In this document: piece after piece, positions 4,473 through 7,640 of the stretch
Layout of the letters: each line of letters starts with the position of its first letter
Numbering within the stretch: position 1 is the stretch's first letter
Source of the DNA: JBAYHA01 sp964605975
Lineage (GTDB): Bacteria; Patescibacteriota; Patescibacteriia; UBA11705; JABHMO01
Length of the DNA: 7,640 bases
Assembly (NCBI GenBank): GCA_964605975.1
Contig: CAZSER010000035.1
Span: forward strand, 1-7,640
Direction of reading: 5' to 3'
Program-made: the position numbers and the translations under genes
The notes under the pieces: generated by a model
What the model was told of the DNA's origin: nothing
The model's input: the letters and a program-made list of their open reading frames with translations, nothing else
The model's database searches: none

Positions 4473-6356
4473 ATGAATAACTACATTCGTCCTTCTTGGG
4501 ATGATTATTTCATGAAAATTGTTGAGATCGTCGGGACTCGCGGAACATGTGATCGTGGTCGTGGCGGTTGTGTGATTGTCAAAAATAATAGAATTGTTGC
4601 TACCGGTTATGTTGGTTCTCCTGCCGGGACAAAACATTGTGATGAAGTTGGTCATGAAATGCATACCGTTATTCACGAAAGCGGAGAACAGTCTAGACAT
4701 TGTATTAGAACAACTCACATGGAACAAAACGCTATTGCTCAAGCGGCCAGATTTGGAATTAGCATTGATGGAGGAACTTTGTATTTAAAAATGACACCTT
4801 GCTATACTTGTGCCAAAATTATTATTAATGCTGGGATCAAAAGAGTTGTTTGTGCCATGGACTATCATGCTGGAGCAAGATCCAAAGAAATTTTTCAAGA
4901 AGCCGGAGTTGAATTTGTTTTATTAAATGATGAAGTTCTAACTTATTCTGATATGAACAGTTCTGACAAAAAAGAGTCTCAAATCACCACGATCGGAGAA
5001 ACAACTACCCCGCCTAGTAATCTACTCACCACTATTTTACCAGCAGAAAAAAAAGATGACCGTCAACTACAAGATATTTTTATTTATGATGAATTCAATC
5101 CAGAAGATACCGCCATGCTCCAAGCTCTTTATTCCAGAAGTCCGGAATCTGTAGCCACCCATGTAGAAAAAGTAAAACAAACAGGATCTGGAAAGTTCAT
5201 GGAAACTTTTTATGTTGGATATGGTCATTCCAGTATTGCTGATTGTGGATCTTCTACTATATTTATAGAAAATATCAGTATTTTGGCGGATAAAGCAATT
5301 CAAGATTGGCCACTTTACTCTGGACAAGAAACCAGTACTAGATATGTTGACATGAGTAAACAAAAAATTATTGATCCTCTAAATTCTGCCGAATCAAAAA
5401 AAATAATGGACGACTGGATGAGTTTTTATATTCACAGTCAAGAAAAAGTTGAACTTCATCTCAAAAATCTTTACCCTAAAAAAACTGATGAAAAAGAAGC
5501 TGTTTATGCCAAAGCAATCAAAGCGCGTGCTTTTGATATTTTGCGTGGATTTTTACCAGCGGGAATTACCACTCAACTATCATGGCATACCAATCTGCGA
5601 CAAGCTTGGGATAAACTTTCCCAATTACGCTTTCACCCCTTAATTGAGGTTTCTCAAATTGCAAATAAAATTCTAAAAAATCTTCAAGAAAAATACCCTC
5701 ATAGCTTTTCTTTTGAACCGACCAAAGAACAGAATGATTACCGTCAAAACTGTCAAACTTATTATAACTATTTCTCTCCACTTGACTTCCCTTCTGATTT
5801 TAAATTTCATACAGACATTCAAATAAGTGAACTTAATCAATACAAAAACATTTTAACCCGCCCAGAAAAAACCGGATTACCAAATTTTTTGGCGGAATTA
5901 GGTCTAAATCGCTTTGAATTTTTACTTGATTATGGTGCTTTTCGTGATATTCAAAGACATCGTAATGGTGTTTGTCGAATGCCTCTATTGACCACTAAAT
6001 ACGGTTTTCATAACTGGTATTTAGAACAACTGCCAAACGAACTAAAAATTGAAGCTCTTAACCTAATAGAAAAACAAAAGTTTGCAATAAATAATTTAAT
6101 GACCACGCCAGAAATAAAACAGTATTATGTTTCGCTAGGTTTTTTGGTTCCTTGTCAAGTTTCTTATGGATTACCCGCGTCTGTTTATGTTGCCGAACTT
6201 CGATCAGGAAAACCGGTTCATCCAACATTAAGGGAAATTGCTCACAAAATGTGTTTTGCCTTATCAGAAAACTTCCCAAACTTGAAATTAAATTGCGATC
6301 TGGAAAAAGATGATTGGGATGTTCGACGCGGTTTGCAGGATATTGTTAAAAAATAA
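4473..6356 (+). CDS. Fusion of dCMP deaminase with tandem ThyX-like (flavin-dependent thymidylate synthase) domains
   Basis: The 627-residue protein has three parts. Residues 1-160 are a dCMP deaminase (dCMP to dUMP): the opening RPSWDDYFMKI, the zinc and catalytic motif H82-M-E84 in THMEQNAI, and the zinc cysteines C110 and C113 in TPCYTCAK. A Thr/Lys/Asp-rich linker spans 160-200. Residues 203-410 are a first ThyX-like domain (dUMP to dTMP using folate and FAD): GHSS at 251-254, QETSTRY at 285-291 matching the NExSxRY half of the ThyX motif, and LP...N374-L-R376. Where RHR should stand the sequence reads QDW. Residues 450-627 are a second ThyX-like domain with R495-H-R497 intact but TTKY in place of NExSxRY, and a typical VHPTLREIAHKM tail. 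I prefer ATG 4473, where the deaminase family normally begins; ATG 4446 would add nine residues. A weak GGGG lies 17 bases upstream. Deaminase assignment is firm, ThyX homology is strong, activity of the divergent double domain is inferred. Confidence 0.88.
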   Translation: MNNYIRPSWDDYFMKIVEIVGTRGTCDRGRGGCVIVKNNRIVATGYVGSPAGTKHCDEVGHEMHTVIHESGEQSRHCIRTTHMEQNAIAQAARFGISIDGGTLYLKMTPCYTCAKIIINAGIKRVVCAMDYHAGARSKEIFQEAGVEFVLLNDEVLTYSDMNSSDKKESQITTIGETTTPPSNLLTTILPAEKKDDRQLQDIFIYDEFNPEDTAMLQALYSRSPESVATHVEKVKQTGSGKFMETFYVGYGHSSIADCGSSTIFIENISILADKAIQDWPLYSGQETSTRYVDMSKQKIIDPLNSAESKKIMDDWMSFYIHSQEKVELHLKNLYPKKTDEKEAVYAKAIKARAFDILRGFLPAGITTQLSWHTNLRQAWDKLSQLRFHPLIEVSQIANKILKNLQEKYPHSFSFEPTKEQNDYRQNCQTYYNYFSPLDFPSDFKFHTDIQISELNQYKNILTRPEKTGLPNFLAELGLNRFEFLLDYGAFRDIQRHRNGVCRMPLLTTKYGFHNWYLEQLPNELKIEALNLIEKQKFAINNLMTTPEIKQYYVSLGFLVPCQVSYGLPASVYVAELRSGKPVHPTLREIAHKMCFALSENFPNLKLNCDLEKDDWDVRRGLQDIVKK

Positions 6357-6367
6357 GTTTCAACATA

Positions 6368-6425
6368 TCAACTGATCACTTTAATTTAAATTATTAAATG
6401 ATTTGTCATTTTGTTGGTCAGTTGA
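6368..6425 (+). promoter_or_regulatory. Stem-loop in the gap before the kinase gene
   Basis: TCAACTGATCA (6368-6378) pairs along all 11 positions with TGGTCAGTTGA (6415-6425), with one G-U pair. Inside the loop AAATGA (6396-6401) pairs with TCATTT (6406-6411). The 3' arm ends seven bases (all A) before the kinase ATG and is not followed by T, so it is not a plus-strand terminator. It could affect translation start, mRNA processing or stability between the two genes. Confidence 0.5.
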
Positions 6426-6432
6426 AAAAAAT

Positions 6433-6999
6433 ATGACCAAAATAATTCTCGGTTTTGTCGGCGAAATGGCCAGTGGCAAAGGCACTGCCTGTGATTATAT
6501 TACAAAAAAATATTCAGCCGGCGCTCATCGTTATTCAACCATTCTTCGCGATATATTGGACCGACTTTATATTGAAAAGTCTCGCGACAACATGCAAAAA
6601 ATTTCTTTAATTCTTCGAGAAAATTTAAGTCAGGAACTTTTTGCTCGAGTAATTGCCGAGGATGTAAAAAATGATCCTGCGGAAATCGTTTGCGTTGATG
6701 GCATTCGTCGCTTGCCGGACATTGCTCATCTCCAACAATTACCGAACTTTTATTTGATTAATATTATTGCTGACGAAAAAACTCGTTACGAAAGAATAAT
6801 TTTGCGTTCCGAAAATTCCGATGACAAAAATAAAACTTTTGAACAGTTCAAAAAAGATCATAAAGCGGAAACTGAACAAACCATCAGACAAGTAGCCGAA
6901 CAATCCACCATTACTCTTGATAACAACGGCACGCGCGAAGATTTAGAAAAAAATATTGATGCTTTGATTCAGAAATTAAAACAAAATTATTCTTTTTAG
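6433..6999 (+). CDS. P-loop kinase of the nucleoside monophosphate kinase type
   Basis: The 188-residue protein opens with MTKIILGFVGEMASGKGT, a Walker A loop with Lys16. A DGIRR motif (89-93) is preceded by the hydrophobic strand EIVCV, as in NMP kinases and dephospho-CoA kinase-like proteins. An arginine-rich stretch, RYERIILRSENSDDK (118-132), looks like a LID. The C-terminal half is helical and charged. I set the start at ATG 6433 because the P-loop strand should begin there; a TTG 30 bases earlier falls inside the stem-loop. The gene follows the deaminase-ThyX gene by 76 bases and precedes dUTPase. That context makes a deoxynucleoside monophosphate such as dTMP an attractive substrate, but the sequence alone does not settle this. 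Dephospho-CoA or another NMP are the alternatives. No canonical dTMP kinase signature is seen. Confidence 0.78.
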   Translation: MTKIILGFVGEMASGKGTACDYITKKYSAGAHRYSTILRDILDRLYIEKSRDNMQKISLILRENLSQELFARVIAEDVKNDPAEIVCVDGIRRLPDIAHLQQLPNFYLINIIADEKTRYERIILRSENSDDKNKTFEQFKKDHKAETEQTIRQVAEQSTITLDNNGTREDLEKNIDALIQKLKQNYSF

Positions 7000-7019
7000 A
7001 ATCCAAATTTTTTGCTACA

Positions 7020-7087
7020 CTGAGCCTGTCAAGTTACGACAAAAAATCCCCTTGCCTCCTTGTACAAGCTCAGGATAACAATGGGGA
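7020..7087. repeat. REP-like intergenic repeat upstream of the dUTPase gene
   Basis: CTGAGCCTGT (7020-7029) is repeated in inverted form as ACAAGCTCAG (7064-7073), matching at nine of ten positions. TCCCC at 7047-7051 faces GGGGA at 7083-7087. CTTGTACAAG (7059-7068) is itself a perfect palindrome. The CTGAGCCTG core and the ACGACAAA at 7036-7043 recur in reverse orientation at the end of the window. Composition is richer in G and C than the surrounding spacers. Short elements with a TGAGCCTG core are scattered through many bacterial genomes. Confidence 0.6.
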
Positions 7088-7102
7088 AATAATAAAATAT
7101 CC

Positions 7103-7537
7103 ATGAATTTAAAAATAAAGCTAATTGATGAAACCTTGCCACTCCCCGAATACAAAACCTCCGGAGCCGTGGCTTTTGATTTATATTCTCGAGTGGAAAT
7201 GGAAATTTCGCCAAAGAGTTTGGCCTTAATTCCTCTCAATGTAATTATCAAAATTCCTGAAGGTTTTTTTATTGGGCTTTTTTCTCGGAGCAGTTTACCT
7301 GTTAAAAAAAATTTGATGTGCGCTAACAGTGTTGGAATAATGGATGCTGATTTTTGTGGTCCCCATGATGAGTACCAATTTGAAGCGTATAATTTTTCTG
7401 ATCAACCAGTAAAAATAGAACGAGGAGAAAGAATTTGCCAAGCCGTTTTAATCCCTTATCAAAAAGCAACTATTGTAAAAAACAGTGACGAAATAAAAGA
7501 AAATTCGCGTGGAGGATTAGGCAGTACAGGTAGTTAA
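7103..7537 (+). CDS. dut: dUTP diphosphatase (dUTPase), trimeric type
   Basis: The enzyme hydrolyses dUTP to dUMP and pyrophosphate. This keeps uracil out of DNA and supplies dUMP for thymidylate synthesis. The protein has 144 residues, the usual size. All five motifs are in order: I GAVAFDL (21-27, Asp26); II FSRSSL (60-65); III NSVGIMDADFCG (75-86, with catalytic Asp81); IV GERICQAVLIP (108-118); V NSRGGLGSTG (134-143), right at the C-terminus. Motif III has Phe84 and Cys85 where many family members have Tyr-Arg. Motif V has Leu139 where the uracil-stacking Phe is common. The start at ATG 7103 lets the protein begin MNLKIKLIDE as expected; a GGGG lies too far upstream to be a clear Shine-Dalgarno site. 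It follows the kinase gene by 103 bases occupied mainly by a REP-like repeat. No clear promoter is seen. Confidence 0.94.
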   Translation: MNLKIKLIDETLPLPEYKTSGAVAFDLYSRVEMEISPKSLALIPLNVIIKIPEGFFIGLFSRSSLPVKKNLMCANSVGIMDADFCGPHDEYQFEAYNFSDQPVKIERGERICQAVLIPYQKATIVKNSDEIKENSRGGLGSTGS

Positions 7538-7593
7538 AATTTTTTATTTTTATTTAATTTTTCCCAATTTGAGATTTCTACCCCTTTTTTTAC

Positions 7594-7640
7594 TTTGTCG
7601 TGGTTCCCCTCGACTACGCTCGGGGCAGGCTCAGAGCCTC
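7594..7640. repeat. REP-like repeat downstream of the dUTPase gene, running off the window
   Basis: CCCC (7606-7609) and GGGG (7622-7625) enclose TCGACTACGCTC. Then come CAGGCTCAG (7626-7634), the reverse complement of the CTGAGCCTG at 7020-7028, and the 13-base palindrome AGGCTCAGAGCCT (7627-7639). TTTGTCGT at 7594-7601 mirrors ACGACAAA at 7036-7043. Read on the minus strand it has the same element order as the upstream copy. No separate intrinsic terminator for dut is visible in the T-rich 7538-7593, so this hairpin may also serve as one. Confidence 0.6.

Noticed and set aside
6403..6432. TTG start adding ten residues to the kinase
   Set aside because: It falls within the stem-loop and would put residues ahead of the first beta strand that the family does not need.
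6989..7013. Hairpin ATTCT-TTTT-AGAAT over the kinase stop followed by T-rich sequence as a terminator
   Set aside because: Only five weak pairs with a single G-C pair, and the T run is displaced by CCAAA; too weak to call.
7015..7251. 78-residue minus-strand frame covering the start of dut
   Set aside because: It is built from REP-like repeat and antisense dut sequence and has no start signals.
1..7640. CRISPR array, tRNA or recoded UGA codons
   Set aside because: No spaced direct repeats, no cloverleaf with CCA-like end in any spacer, and all genes read through in the standard code without in-frame TGA.

Overview
The window is a compact, AT-rich bacterial segment that uses the standard code. 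All nine genes read through cleanly and end in TAA or TAG, never TGA. Small intergenic gaps, near-absence of Shine-Dalgarno sites, a secE-nusG-rplK-rplA block without rplJ/rplL, and small divergent proteins suggest a Patescibacteria/CPR-like genome. That placement is an inference from style and is not proven here.

Layout: (1) 1-1631, the 3' five-sixths of gyrB, cut by the window edge and ending in a terminator that works in both directions. (2) 1668-1973, a small zinc-ribbon protein on the minus strand, with its own promoter and the only perfect Shine-Dalgarno site in the window. (3) 2041-4273, a transcription and ribosome operon: a strong sigma70-type promoter, secE, nusG, rplK (L11), a structured spacer, rplA (L1) and a terminator. 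The spacer holds a close mimic of the 23S rRNA L1-binding site. It is followed by two mutually exclusive pairings that look like an L1-controlled attenuator just before rplA. (4) 4408-7537, a pyrimidine deoxynucleotide block: one polypeptide joining a dCMP deaminase to two tandem ThyX-like domains, then a small P-loop kinase, then dUTPase. (5) REP-like repeats lie on both sides of the dUTPase gene.

The last block makes metabolic sense. dCMP deaminase and dUTPase both produce dUMP, ThyX methylates dUMP to dTMP, and the kinase could phosphorylate a (d)NMP such as dTMP. The most unusual item is the fusion enzyme. Its first ThyX half keeps the substrate-side motif (QExSxRY) but has lost RHR, while the second half keeps RHR but has lost the substrate-side motif. 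This suggests a built-in pseudo-dimer with divided labour. The second most unusual is the rplK-rplA spacer.

There are no tRNA or rRNA genes, CRISPR arrays, transposases or gene-free stretches above 300 bases. The longest spacer, 4231-4472, holds a terminator, a perfect palindrome and a probable promoter.
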